Assembly: GCA_027486035.1 (NCBI GenBank)
Contig: JAIXPX010000023.1
Location: 1 to 64,000 of the forward strand
Source of the DNA: Erythrobacteraceae bacterium
GTDB lineage: Bacteria > Pseudomonadota > Alphaproteobacteria > Sphingomonadales > Sphingomonadaceae
Direction of reading: 5' to 3'
Length of the DNA: 64,000 nucleotides
Below the pieces are notes generated by a model that did not search any database, had not been told where the DNA came from, and saw only the letters and a list, made by a program, of their open reading frames with translations. This document shows, piece by piece, positions 8,382-17,034 of the stretch. Within the stretch, counting starts at the first letter, position 1. Every line of letters starts with the position of its first letter. Position numbers and translations under genes: made by a program.

Positions 8382-9692
8382 CTAGTGCAGCTTGAGCCGT
8401 GGCCGCACGATGCGGTTCACGCGGCCCACCAGCATCAGGAAGGTCGCCTTCACCCAACCGTGGATGCCGATCAGGTGCAGGCGGTAGAGCGAGGTGTAGA
8501 TGAAGCGCGCCAGTCGGCCCTCGATCGCCATGCTCCCGCCGATGAGGTTCCCCATCAGGCTGCCGACAGTCGAGAAGCGGCTCAAGGAGACCAGCGAGCC
8601 CTTGTCGCGGTAGACGAACCGGACGAGCGGGCGGCCCTTCTGCATCCGGACGATGTTCTCGAAAACCGTTCCCGCCATCTGGTGCGCCGCCTGCGCGCGC
8701 GGCGGGACGGGGCGTTCCTCGCCTGGCGGGGTGTAGCTCGCGCAGTCGCCCAGCGCGAAGATGCGGGGGTCTTCCTTGGTCTGGAGCGTGTCGGTCACGA
8801 TGATCTGGTTGTTCCGGTTGGTCTCGAGCCCCAGACCGGACAGGAAATCGGCGCCCTTTACTCCGGCGGCCCAGACGATCAGGTCGGCCTCGATCACCTC
8901 GCCGGTTTTCGTCACCAGCTGGCGCGGTCGGGCTTCGATCACCTGCACCCCGGGGCGCACCGCCACGCCAAGCTGTTCCAGCTCGTGAGTGGCTGCCGCC
9001 GCAAGCTTGTCCGGCAAGGCGGGGAGAATGCGCCGGCCGGCCTCCAGCAGGGTCACGCGCATCCGGCTCTCGTCGAAGACTTCAAGACCGTAGTGCCGGA
9101 GCGCGCCTGCCGCATTGTAGAGCTCTGCCGCCAGCTCCACGCCTGTCGCCCCGCCGCCGACGATCGCCACGCGCACCTGCTCGTTGGCACCCGGATCGTT
9201 CATCATGGCCCGGCTGACCCGCAGACAGTGGTTCAGCAGCCGCGTGCGGAAGCGGTCGGCCTGTTCGCGGCTGTCGAGGTAGAGGCAATGCTCCTTCACG
9301 CCGGGCACGCCGAAATCGTTCGAGACCGATCCCAGCGCCAGCGCAAGGATGTCGTAGCGGATCGTGTGGCCCGCGATCAGCTCGCTGCCGTCCTCGTCCT
9401 TGACGGGTGCGAGGCTGACCGTCTTGGCCCCGCGGTCGATACTTTCCAGGCTGCCTTGAAAGAAGCGGTAGCCCCAGCGCGAGCAGTGTCCGCGATAGCC
9501 GACCTCGTCGAGATTGGCGTCAAGCGATCCGGCGGCGACCTCGTGCAAGAGCGGCTTCCAGATGTGGCTGAGGTTCTTGTCGACCAGGATGATGTCGTGG
9601 CGCTTGCGCCCGTATTTCGCGCCGAGCCTGCGGACCAGTTCAAGCCCGCCCGCGCCTCCGCCGACGACGACAATCTGGGTCTTGCGGCTCAT
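8382..9692 (-). CDS. ndh: Type II NADH dehydrogenase (NDH-2), FAD-dependent
   Basis: 436 aa. Membrane-peripheral single-subunit NADH:quinone oxidoreductase that does not pump protons (family knowledge). The FAD-binding Rossmann motif VVVGGGAGGLEL is at residues 8-19; the NADH-binding motif VAIVGGGATGVELAAEL is near residue 170; RIFALGDCASY near residue 300 contacts FAD; PPRAQAAHQMA follows. The C-terminal segment carries the hydrophobic and basic residues of the membrane anchor. ATG at 9692 follows AAGGAG. The frame is open further upstream, but that part is the antisense of the accC 3' region. Confidence 0.93.
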   Translation of the reverse strand: MSRKTQIVVVGGGAGGLELVRRLGAKYGRKRHDIILVDKNLSHIWKPLLHEVAAGSLDANLDEVGYRGHCSRWGYRFFQGSLESIDRGAKTVSLAPVKDEDGSELIAGHTIRYDILALALGSVSNDFGVPGVKEHCLYLDSREQADRFRTRLLNHCLRVSRAMMNDPGANEQVRVAIVGGGATGVELAAELYNAAGALRHYGLEVFDESRMRVTLLEAGRRILPALPDKLAAAATHELEQLGVAVRPGVQVIEARPRQLVTKTGEVIEADLIVWAAGVKGADFLSGLGLETNRNNQIIVTDTLQTKEDPRIFALGDCASYTPPGEERPVPPRAQAAHQMAGTVFENIVRMQKGRPLVRFVYRDKGSLVSLSRFSTVGSLMGNLIGGSMAIEGRLARFIYTSLYRLHLIGIHGWVKATFLMLVGRVNRIVRPRLKLH

Positions 9693-9919
9693 CGAACACT
9701 CCTTCGCACAAGCTGTGCAGCGCAATCCCGGGCACATGGTAGCCGGGAAGCAAACCAAAAGCGCGCCAAATCCTGTCCGTGGCACAGGGATGGCGCAAAC
9801 GGGCTGGGGAGGTACGGCGATCCATAAGCAAACGGGCGGAAGGGTCCAACCCCGCCGCCCGATGCGAACTTCATTTTGTGTTGCAGTGCAGCATTTCTGC
9901 ACCGCTGCCAGAGCGCCGG

Positions 9920-11269
9920 TCAGCTTTCGCGGCTGTCCAGCCAGTTCTCCAGCCACTTGATCGAATAGTCGCCGTTGAGGACGTCGTCCTGCCGCAACAA
10001 TTCCTGGTGAAGCGGGATGTTGGTCTTCACCCCCTCGACCACCATTTCCTCGAGTGCGCGGCGCAGGCGCATGATGCAGCCCTCGCGCGTGCGGCCGTAG
10101 ACGATCAGCTTGGCGATCATGGAGTCGTAGTAAGGCGGGATCTTGTAGCCGGCGTAAAGCCCTGAATCCACGCGCACATGCATCCCGCCCGCCGCGTGGT
10201 AATAGGTCACAAGGCCCGGCGAGGGTGCGAAGGTGAAGGGGTCCTCGGCGTTGATCCGGCACTCGATCGCATGGCCCTTGAACTCGAGCTCTTCCTGCTT
10301 GACCGAAAGCGGTCGCCCTTCGGCGATGCGGATCTGCTCGCGCACGAGATCGACGCCGGTGATCGCCTCGGTCACGGGGTGTTCGACCTGGAGGCGGGTG
10401 TTCATTTCGATGAAGTAGAACTCGCCGTTCTCCCATAGGAACTCGATCGTGCCCGCGCCGCGATAGCCCATGTCGCGCATCGCCTGGGCGCAGATCTCGC
10501 CCATGCGGTCGCGCTCGGCGGCGCTGATGACGGGGGAGGGAGCTTCTTCCAGAACCTTCTGGTGGCGGCGCTGGAGCGAGCAGTCGCGCTCGCCGAGATG
10601 GATAGCATTGCCCTGGCCATCGCCGAACACCTGGAATTCGATGTGGCGCGGGTTACCGAGATACTTCTCGATATAGACGGTCGCATCGCCGAAAGCGGCC
10701 TTCGCTTCCGAGCCGGCCTGCTGCATCAGGCTTTCAAGCTTGTCCTCGCTCTCGCAGACCTTCATCCCGCGCCCGCCGCCGCCCGAAGCGGCCTTGATGA
10801 TCACGGGATAGCCGATGTCCTTGGCGATACGGCGCGCCTCGTCGAAATCGCTGACCGCGCCGTCCGAGCCCGGCACCAGCGGCAGGCCGAGCGCGCCCGC
10901 AGTGCGCTTGGCCTCGACCTTGTCGCCCATGGTGCGGATATGCTCGGGCTTGGGGCCGATCCAAATGATGTCATGCGCCTCGACGATATCGGCGAACCTG
11001 GCGTTTTCCGACAGGAAGCCGTAGCCGGGGTGAATGGCGTCGCACTGCGCGATCTCGGCGGCCGAGATGATGTTGGCAATGTTGAGATAGCTCTCGCCCG
11101 CAGGCGGCGCGCCGATGCACACCGCGTGGTCGGCAAGGCGGACGTGCATCGCGTCGGCATCGGCGGTGGAGTGCACCGCGACCGTCTCGATCCCCATTTC
11201 ATGCGCCGCCCGGTGGATGCGCAAGGCGATCTCGCCGCGATTGGCGATCAGGATGCGTTTGATGCCCAT
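9920..11269 (-). CDS. accC: Acetyl-CoA carboxylase biotin carboxylase subunit
   Basis: 449 aa, full length. ATP-dependent carboxylation of biotin on BCCP, first half of the acetyl-CoA carboxylase reaction for fatty acid synthesis. It begins with [19 protein letters not shown]. The ATP-grasp domain has the glycine-rich loop [11 protein letters not shown] near residue 165, and the catalytic region has [16 protein letters not shown] near residue 290. It lies 4 bases downstream of accB, the universal accBC order, with aroQ upstream in the same direction. Confidence 0.97.
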   Translation of the reverse strand: MGIKRILIANRGEIALRIHRAAHEMGIETVAVHSTADADAMHVRLADHAVCIGAPPAGESYLNIANIISAAEIAQCDAIHPGYGFLSENARFADIVEAHDIIWIGPKPEHIRTMGDKVEAKRTAGALGLPLVPGSDGAVSDFDEARRIAKDIGYPVIIKAASGGGGRGMKVCESEDKLESLMQQAGSEAKAAFGDATVYIEKYLGNPRHIEFQVFGDGQGNAIHLGERDCSLQRRHQKVLEEAPSPVISAAERDRMGEICAQAMRDMGYRGAGTIEFLWENGEFYFIEMNTRLQVEHPVTEAITGVDLVREQIRIAEGRPLSVKQEELEFKGHAIECRINAEDPFTFAPSPGLVTYYHAAGGMHVRVDSGLYAGYKIPPYYDSMIAKLIVYGRTREGCIMRLRRALEEMVVEGVKTNIPLHQELLRQDDVLNGDYSIKWLENWLDSRES

Positions 11270-11273
11270 GGGT

Positions 11274-11792
11274 TTACGCGATCACCACCAGAGGCTGGTC
11301 GAATTCGACCGGCTGGGCGCTCTCGATCAGGATCGCGGTCACCGTGCCGCTCCTTGGCGCTGTAATCGGGTTCATGACCTTCATCGCCTCGACGATCAGC
11401 AGGGTGTCGCCTTCCTTCACGGCCTGGCCGACGCTGATGAACGGCGCGGCCCCCGGTTCCGGGGTGAGGTAGCAGGTGCCAACCATCGGCGATTTGACCG
11501 CGTTCTTCAGGTCGGGGCCAGCGGATGCAGTGGGCTCCGCGGCAGGGGCAGCGGCGGCCGCAGCCGGTGCGGGCGCGGCGGCGACAGGCGCGGGCGCTGA
11601 GGCATAGACGGGCGCAGACGAAGCGATGCTCCCGCGCGAGACGCGGATCTTGCGCTCGTCATCCTCGACCTCGATCTCGGTCAGCCCGGTTTCGTTAAGC
11701 AGTTCGGCCAGTTCGCGCACCAGTGCGGTGTCGATGTTCATGCCCGACTTGCGACCGTTCGCCTTGCTGCCTTGGCCAGCGTCGTTTGCCAT
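11274..11792 (-). CDS. accB: Acetyl-CoA carboxylase biotin carboxyl carrier protein
   Basis: 172 aa. The N-terminal helix [28 protein letters not shown] is followed by a long Ala/Pro linker (residues 60-90) and the biotinyl domain with the acceptor lysine in VEAMKVMN. The upstream ATG at 11792 is kept because AAGGGG precedes it. An alternative ATG at 11741 would give the more typical MNIDTAL start, and the first 17 residues ([17 protein letters not shown]) are low-complexity, so either start is possible. Confidence 0.95.
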   Translation of the reverse strand: MANDAGQGSKANGRKSGMNIDTALVRELAELLNETGLTEIEVEDDERKIRVSRGSIASSAPVYASAPAPVAAAPAPAAAAAAPAAEPTASAGPDLKNAVKSPMVGTCYLTPEPGAAPFISVGQAVKEGDTLLIVEAMKVMNPITAPRSGTVTAILIESAQPVEFDQPLVVIA

Positions 11793-11897
11793 GTATGCCC
11801 CTTGTTGATTGGTGCGACCGTGAAGCGCGAGGGACTATTGCCGCGAATTGCGGCTGGCAAGTGGCAAGGGTGCAAATTGTTAAACTTGGATGACGAA

Positions 11898-12338
11898 TTA
11901 CACTGTGCCCGACGCTACGGCTTCGAGCGCAATGCGGTAGGAATCCGCGCCGTGCCCCTCGACCGTCATCGCCGCAGCCATGCCGACATAGGAGAGGTGG
12001 CGGAAGCTCTCGCGGGTCTTGGGATCGGACAGGTGGACCTCGATCACCGGCGTGCGGATCGCCTTGATCGCATCGAGCAAGGCGATGGAAGTGTGGGTAT
12101 AGGCCGCCGCATTGAGCAGCACCGCCCGCGCGTCCTCCGCCTGCGCCTCATGCAGCCAGTCGACCAGCATCCCTTCGTGATTGGTCTGGCGCATCTCGAT
12201 TTCGAGCCCGAGTTCGCGGGCGCGGTCTTCGAGCATCCCCGCGATATCGTCCAATGTGGTGGTGCCATAAATCTCCGGCTCGCGCGTGCCGAGGAGATTG
12301 AGGTTGGGGCCGTTGAGGACGTAGACGAGGTTGGTCAT
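11898..12338 (-). CDS. aroQ: Type II 3-dehydroquinate dehydratase
   Basis: 146 aa, the standard length. Third step of the shikimate pathway. VYVLNGPNLNLLGTREPEIYG carries the Asn/Arg substrate-binding residues and the catalytic Tyr. QTNHEGMLVDWLHEA, LNAAAYTHTSIAL, EVHLSDPKTRESFRHLSYV (catalytic His nearby) and GHGADSYRIAL complete the family pattern. ATG at 12338 is chosen over an upstream ATG because it starts directly at the first beta strand. It is probably co-transcribed with accB-accC, 105 bases downstream. Confidence 0.96.
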   Translation of the reverse strand: MTNLVYVLNGPNLNLLGTREPEIYGTTTLDDIAGMLEDRARELGLEIEMRQTNHEGMLVDWLHEAQAEDARAVLLNAAAYTHTSIALLDAIKAIRTPVIEVHLSDPKTRESFRHLSYVGMAAAMTVEGHGADSYRIALEAVASGTV

Positions 12339-12388
12339 GGCGCGGCGATAGCGGGAAGGCGCGGGGTGGGGAAGGCTGTCCGGCGCAT

Positions 12389-12691
12389 TCAGCAATCATC
12401 CCAGCCTGTGAAGTGGTGGACTGCACAGTCTTTGACGAAGCGCTCCATGCCCTCGGGGATGAAGGCACGGTTCCAATCTTCACCTGCAAAACGCCGGAGC
12501 GCTTTCTCGTCCTGCCAGCGCGAGATCATCAGATATTCGTCGGGCTCCCAGCGGCCCGGCTTGAATATCTCGACCGCCAACGCGCCCTCGGCATCACGTA
12601 CGGCATTGACCGAGATTACAGCGAACTTCGCCTCGAATTCCTCTCGCAAAGCGGTGTGGATACGGACGCGGAAAAGCCGGATAATGGGCAT
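12389..12691 (-). CDS. ABM-domain (antibiotic biosynthesis monooxygenase-like) protein
   Basis: 100 aa, a single ferredoxin-like alpha/beta domain: IIRLFRVRIHTALREEFEAKF, then EIFKPGRWEPDEYLMISRWQDEKALRRFAGEDW. The W-x-D-x4-F pattern is typical of ABM proteins, which include quinol monooxygenases, haem-degrading enzymes and many of unknown role. No His/Asn haem ligands are obvious. MPIIRL at 12691 is chosen over an upstream GTG/ATG because the domain begins there. The gene ends 51 bases before aroQ. Confidence 0.8.
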   Translation of the reverse strand: MPIIRLFRVRIHTALREEFEAKFAVISVNAVRDAEGALAVEIFKPGRWEPDEYLMISRWQDEKALRRFAGEDWNRAFIPEGMERFVKDCAVHHFTGWDDC

Positions 12692-12764
12692 GAGCACGAC
12701 TCCCCCCGCGCACACCGACGCCGTGACAGGAGGCTAGGGGCTGTGAGCGGCCTTGCAAATCCCC

Positions 12765-13178
12765 CTACTGATCCACGCCCTTGACCTTCCCCCAATGGCG
12801 CGCCGCCGTGTAGCCGAGATAGCCGGTGCCGAAGAGCGCGTAGAGCGGCTCGGGCAGGCCCGCCAGATAGGCGTTCATTCCGGCGGCGATATCGTGCGCG
12901 GCGGCGGGGTTGAAGGCGCTCAGTACGCCCATCGGCAGCGAAGCGAGCAGCAGGATGTACATCACGTAGAGAAAGCTCGGGCGCGCGCGGCTGGTCCAGG
13001 GGTCTTTCGAGTTCGCCTCGGCGACGATCGCCTGAAGCTGCGCCTCGATCATCTGCATTTCCTGCGTGCCCTGAAGCGCCAGCAGTTCGAGCTTGGCTTT
13101 CTCGCGGGCAGCCTTGTCGGGAATGACCCTGTCGATGAGCGATGAGATCGGGGCGATGAGGGCATCGAGAAGGGGCAT
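12765..13178 (-). CDS. GTA-type 3TM holin (gene transfer agent release)
   Basis: 137 aa. The N-terminal amphipathic region (ALIAPISSLIDRVIPDKAA) is followed by a charged helix (KLELLALQGTQEMQMIEAQ), then the signature segment SKDPWTSRARPSFLYVMYILLL leading into a membrane segment, and a C-terminal hydrophobic hairpin PEPLYALFGTGYLGYTAARHW. This matches the Holin_3TM family linked to gene transfer agent release in alphaproteobacteria. No endolysin, capsid or portal gene lies in the window, so it stands alone between unrelated metabolic genes. Confidence 0.85.
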   Translation of the reverse strand: MPLLDALIAPISSLIDRVIPDKAAREKAKLELLALQGTQEMQMIEAQLQAIVAEANSKDPWTSRARPSFLYVMYILLLASLPMGVLSAFNPAAAHDIAAGMNAYLAGLPEPLYALFGTGYLGYTAARHWGKVKGVDQ

Positions 13179-13249
13179 GGCGCGGCTCCAGCGGTTGCGA
13201 GTCGCGCTAAAATTTCACCAATATGGTTCGTGTAGGAAAGGCACTTAAC

Positions 13250-14158
13250 CTATTCCGCGCCACTTTCGGCCAGCAGCCGCTGCGCCAGCACAAGATGCGG
13301 ACGGTCCAGCATCGCGCCCTCCAAAGCGACGACGCCCGCTCCCGGATGGTCGGCGAAGGCTTGCACGACCGCGCGGGCATGGGCGAGTTCCTCCGCGCTG
13401 GGCGTGAAGGCGGCATTGATCGGATCGACCTGCGCGGGGTGGATGGCCAGCATTCCGCGAAAGCCCGCCGTACGCACCGCTCTGGCGCGGGCCTCCAGTG
13501 CGGGAAGGTCGCGGAATTCGGGCTGCACGGTTTCAATCGCGGCGACGCCCGCTGCCGAGGCTCCGATCAGGCACAGGCTGCGCGCCATCTCGTAGGTGTG
13601 GGCATATTCGCCATCGGGCCGCCGTTGCTCGCGCGCGCCGAGGGCAGAGGACAGATCCTCCGCCCCCCAGCTCATCGCCACCAGACGCTCGCGGCCGGGA
13701 TAGGTGCCGGCATAGTCGCCGGTCCTGAACATCGCCGCCGCTGTCTCGGTCACGAGTGCGGCAATCAAGGTGCGCCCCTGCGGAATGCCGTGCGCGGCCT
13801 CGAGCGCGGTCAGGTAGTGGTGGAGCTGGGTGATATCGGCCGCCCCTTCCGCCTTGGGTAGGAACACGCCGCCCGGCCGCGCCGGGACGATAGCGGCAAG
13901 ATCGGCGATGCAATCATGCGTGCTGACGGGATTGATCCGCACCCACAGCCGCGCCTTGTTCTGCGATGCTGCAATATGCTCGGCGACCATCTGGCGCGCG
14001 GCAGGCTTGTTTTCCGGCGCAACCGAATCCTCAAGGTCCAGCAGCGCGATATCTGCGGCGCTCGCTTCGGCCTTGCCCATCTTCTTCTCGCTGTCACCCG
14101 GAGCGAACAGCCAGGAGCGCATTTTCGGAAGGGCAGGGGCGTTATGGGGCATGGACAT
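13250..14158 (-). CDS. CoA ester lyase, HpcH/HpaI aldolase (citrate lyase beta-like) family
   Basis: 302 aa TIM-barrel enzyme that cleaves or forms C-C bonds of acyl-CoA esters such as malyl-CoA or citramalyl-CoA (family knowledge). It starts RSWLFAPGDSEKKMGKA, then ALLDLEDSVAPENKPAAR with the Mg ligand and catalytic acid, WVRINPVST, VFLPKAEGAADI, AMSWGAEDLSSALGA (second metal ligand) and GMLAIHPAQVDPINAAF. The precise substrate cannot be read. ATG 14158 (MSMPHN) is used; a second Met at MRSWL would remove the first 12 residues. Confidence 0.9.
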   Translation of the reverse strand: MSMPHNAPALPKMRSWLFAPGDSEKKMGKAEASAADIALLDLEDSVAPENKPAARQMVAEHIAASQNKARLWVRINPVSTHDCIADLAAIVPARPGGVFLPKAEGAADITQLHHYLTALEAAHGIPQGRTLIAALVTETAAAMFRTGDYAGTYPGRERLVAMSWGAEDLSSALGAREQRRPDGEYAHTYEMARSLCLIGASAAGVAAIETVQPEFRDLPALEARARAVRTAGFRGMLAIHPAQVDPINAAFTPSAEELAHARAVVQAFADHPGAGVVALEGAMLDRPHLVLAQRLLAESGAE

Positions 14159-14204
14159 GATCCTCTCGGCACCCGCTTACGAAGCGCGCCTGCCGCTCGC
14201 AAGC

Positions 14205-16322
14205 CTAGAACGAGCCCTCGATATCGAAGCTGAAGATCGTCCCGAAGCGCCGCTCGCGCTTTTCGCTGAAGGCCGCAATCCCGGCTGCGCGGTTGCTGAA
14301 CACGGTGCGCTCGAAGCGGTCCTTCTGGTTCATCAGATTGCCTGCACGTGCGCGCATCGTCATGCCGGCGACGTCCTTGTGCTCGAGAAAGGCGAAGCCT
14401 TGCGCAAAGCTCGGCTGGTCGAGCGACACCTCGTCGAGCCTCACAGAGCGCGCGACCTTCTTCCAGTCGCCCCGCACGCCGAAAGCCCAGGGCGTGTTCT
14501 GGAGATCATGACGCAGCCTGAAGTCGACTGAGAGCAGCTCGTTGCCCGAAATCTCGCGCAGCGTGCCGAGCAGCGGATCGCGCACGGTGCTGCTGGCCCA
14601 GGCTCCCCCGAGGTCGATGCGCGTCCCCTTCCATCCGACCCCGTCGGACAGCAGCGTCGCCTGGGTTTCCATCCCGTAGATGCGTGCCGAAGGCAGGTTG
14701 CCGGGCGCCTGCCCGCCGCCGGGGAGGGGGATCTGGTCGACCACATCGGCGAGGTTCTCGAGGTATCCGCTGACGGTGAGATTGCCGAGGGTGCCCATCC
14801 GCCAGCTTGCCTCGAGGTCAAAAACCCAGCTCTGCTCGGGCTTGAGGTTGGCGTTGCTGTCATCGGTGCGGCTCTGGTCGAGATCGACCGAGGCGATGAA
14901 ATCGAAGAAATCGAGCTGGCCGACGACCCGCTCGACGCGACCAGCGATGTTAAGGTTCGGATCGACCTTCCAGTCGAGCGAGGCAAAGCCTTTGGGCCGC
15001 CAGAAGCTGCGCGTGAGCCCGAGCGGACCGGACTGGCTGATCCGCGAATACTCGCCCCCGGCTGATAGCTGGAGTTGCAGATCGCTCGCCAGCGCGCGGC
15101 TCCACGTCAGACCGCCATCGATGCGGTCCTCGTCGACGCGCGCCGTGGCACCGTCGAGATCGACCGGCTGGAGCACGCCGGCGGCATCGCGCTCCGAAAG
15201 GGCGGAGACGATGCTCAGAAAATTGCGTGCGCCCTCAAGCGCGGCGACGATGCTCCCGCCAGCGGCCCTGGCGGTGTATTCCGACCGCAGGATTGTCTCG
15301 CCGTCATCCGCGTCGCGCAGGAACAGCGATCCCTGTCTGGCGCGGCCGTCGGCGAATTCGGTGACCACGGCATTGGTGAAGGGGCTGTCTTCGTAGCGGT
15401 GGTAGCCGATCAGCTTGAGCCTGCCCGGACCAAGACCGAACTCGTAATCGGCGCCCAGCTCGTAGTTGAATTCGTCCTCGGTGCGGCGCAGCCGGCGGGT
15501 GCGCTCGAGGCTTCCGCCCGGTGGCCGCTGGAAGGAGATCTCGCGCTCGCGGTAGATGAAGCCCTGCGTCTGGGCGGTGAGGTTGAGGATGTTGCCGTTG
15601 TCCGCGGTGCGGGCGTAGGAGCCTGACAGGCTGATGCGGTCGGTGTTGAAGTTGGACTGTTCGTCGCGCAGCGCCGTGATCGTGCCGAAACGGTCGAACA
15701 CCACCTCGGGCCCCTGCGCGCCGCGGCGGTTGGAATCATTGCGCAGCGCCAGCGTCCACTCGCTCTTGGTGCCGCTGCCGGCCAGCGCAAGACTGCCGGC
15801 GAGCAGGCGCGCGGGTGTGCCGAAGGTGCGGAATTCCGGTTGGTAGCGGAACTGGCCGCTCACCCGGCCACTTGCCCGGGTGACGACATTGAGCACTTGT
15901 CCGGTGAGGCCGCCGATACCCAGGCTCGCTCCATCGACCAGCTCGAGCCGGACCACGTCCTCGGCCGGGATGCGCCGGAGCGCCTCGACCGGCCCGTTCG
16001 CCTTGCCCGAGATGCGGCGGCCATTGATAAGCACATTGGCATCGGCCTGGCCCAGGCCGCGGGCCTCGTCTCCGTCCCGGATCGCGAAGCCCGGCACGTT
16101 GCGCGCCATGTCATGGGCGCTGCGCGGAGCGAAGCGGACGAAGAAATCCGGCGCGAAGGTGCTGCGGGTTGTGGACCCGGCGGTCTGGACATTGACTTCG
16201 GGCAGGGGTGGCCGAGGCGCGGCGTCCTGCCCTGCTGCAGGCACCGCAAGGCAGGCCACAAGGATAGCCAGAGCGACGGAAGAAGAGCGGGTCGGGGCGG
16301 TATCGGAGAGCCGGAGGAGCAT
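14205..16322 (-). CDS. TonB-dependent receptor-like outer membrane protein
   Basis: 705 aa. The signal peptide (VALAILVACLAVPAAGQD) is followed by a plug domain around residues 50-150 with ANVLINGRRISGKANGPVEALRRIPAEDVVRLELVDGAS and GGLTGQVLNVVT. The rest has alternating aromatic beta strands and ends in a terminal Phe (FSFDIEGSF), as in 22-stranded barrels. It probably imports a TonB-energised substrate; a classical TonB box is not certain (PLPEVNVQT is the nearest candidate). ATG at 16322 is used because the signal peptide begins there. It is divergent from the iorA-like gene. Confidence 0.85.
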   Translation of the reverse strand: MLLRLSDTAPTRSSSVALAILVACLAVPAAGQDAAPRPPLPEVNVQTAGSTTRSTFAPDFFVRFAPRSAHDMARNVPGFAIRDGDEARGLGQADANVLINGRRISGKANGPVEALRRIPAEDVVRLELVDGASLGIGGLTGQVLNVVTRASGRVSGQFRYQPEFRTFGTPARLLAGSLALAGSGTKSEWTLALRNDSNRRGAQGPEVVFDRFGTITALRDEQSNFNTDRISLSGSYARTADNGNILNLTAQTQGFIYREREISFQRPPGGSLERTRRLRRTEDEFNYELGADYEFGLGPGRLKLIGYHRYEDSPFTNAVVTEFADGRARQGSLFLRDADDGETILRSEYTARAAGGSIVAALEGARNFLSIVSALSERDAAGVLQPVDLDGATARVDEDRIDGGLTWSRALASDLQLQLSAGGEYSRISQSGPLGLTRSFWRPKGFASLDWKVDPNLNIAGRVERVVGQLDFFDFIASVDLDQSRTDDSNANLKPEQSWVFDLEASWRMGTLGNLTVSGYLENLADVVDQIPLPGGGQAPGNLPSARIYGMETQATLLSDGVGWKGTRIDLGGAWASSTVRDPLLGTLREISGNELLSVDFRLRHDLQNTPWAFGVRGDWKKVARSVRLDEVSLDQPSFAQGFAFLEHKDVAGMTMRARAGNLMNQKDRFERTVFSNRAAGIAAFSEKRERRFGTIFSFDIEGSF

Positions 16323-16557
16323 TGCGCGGCGCTTGAGGTCAATTCCTCGCGGCTGTCGAGATCGCGCCTGCGCGCGTTCGTCGAAAGCGCCTCGCGGCTC
16401 GACCAACGCAAGGCACAGACCGAGCCGGGCATGAGGCATTCAGCCCCTTGACGATGGCGCCGTCGGATGGCTGGTCGCACCCGCGCGTCTTTCCGTTGGC
16501 CCCTCCTGATATCGGTTGCTATAGGAGACCCAACAGGCATCCAGCGGGGTAGCTAAG

Positions 16558-17034
16558 GTGGCGATCGCATTTTCAGTCAATGGCAAGCAGGTCGAGGTGG
16601 AGGCCGAGGCCGATACACCTCTGCTGTGGGTCTTGCGCGACGATCTCGGCATGACCGGAACCAAGTTCGGCTGCGGCATCGCAGCCTGCGGGGCCTGCTC
16701 GGTGCACGTCGATGGCGCGGTGACGCGCTCGTGCAGCGTGCCGCTCTCCGACATAGCCGGCAAGGCGGTGACCACGATCGAGGGGCTCAAGGCCGCTGAC
16801 GGCACACTCCACAAGGTGCAGCAGGCCTGGATCGATGCGCAGGTGCCGCAATGCGGCTATTGCCAGTCGGGCCAGATCATGGCTGCGGTCGCGCTGATCG
16901 AGAAGGTAGGCTCGCCGACCGACGCGCAGATCGACGAGGCGATGACCAACATCTGCCGCTGCGGCACCTACCCGCGCATCCGCAAGGCGATCCTCGCGGC
17001 AACCGCCCAGGCTGCACAGCAGGGAGACGCGTGA
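16558..17034 (+). CDS. (2Fe-2S)-binding subunit of a xanthine oxidase-family hydroxylase (IorA-like)
   Basis: 158 aa electron-transfer subunit of a molybdo-flavin-less hydroxylase. The N-terminal plant-type cluster KFGCGIAACGACSVHVDG plus SC, and the C-terminal cluster PQCGYCQSGQ with NICRCGTYPRIR, provide ligands for two 2Fe-2S centres. GTG at 16558 is the start. Its TGA overlaps the ATG of the large subunit by one base, so they are one operon. Substrate (isoquinoline, aldehyde or other) cannot be told from sequence. Confidence 0.92.
   Translation: MAIAFSVNGKQVEVEAEADTPLLWVLRDDLGMTGTKFGCGIAACGACSVHVDGAVTRSCSVPLSDIAGKAVTTIEGLKAADGTLHKVQQAWIDAQVPQCGYCQSGQIMAAVALIEKVGSPTDAQIDEAMTNICRCGTYPRIRKAILAATAQAAQQGDA

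Noticed and set aside
9693-10436. N-terminal extension of the NDH-2 gene
   Set aside because: The extra sequence is the reverse-frame reading of accC; AAGGAG and the FAD-binding strand place the start at 9692.
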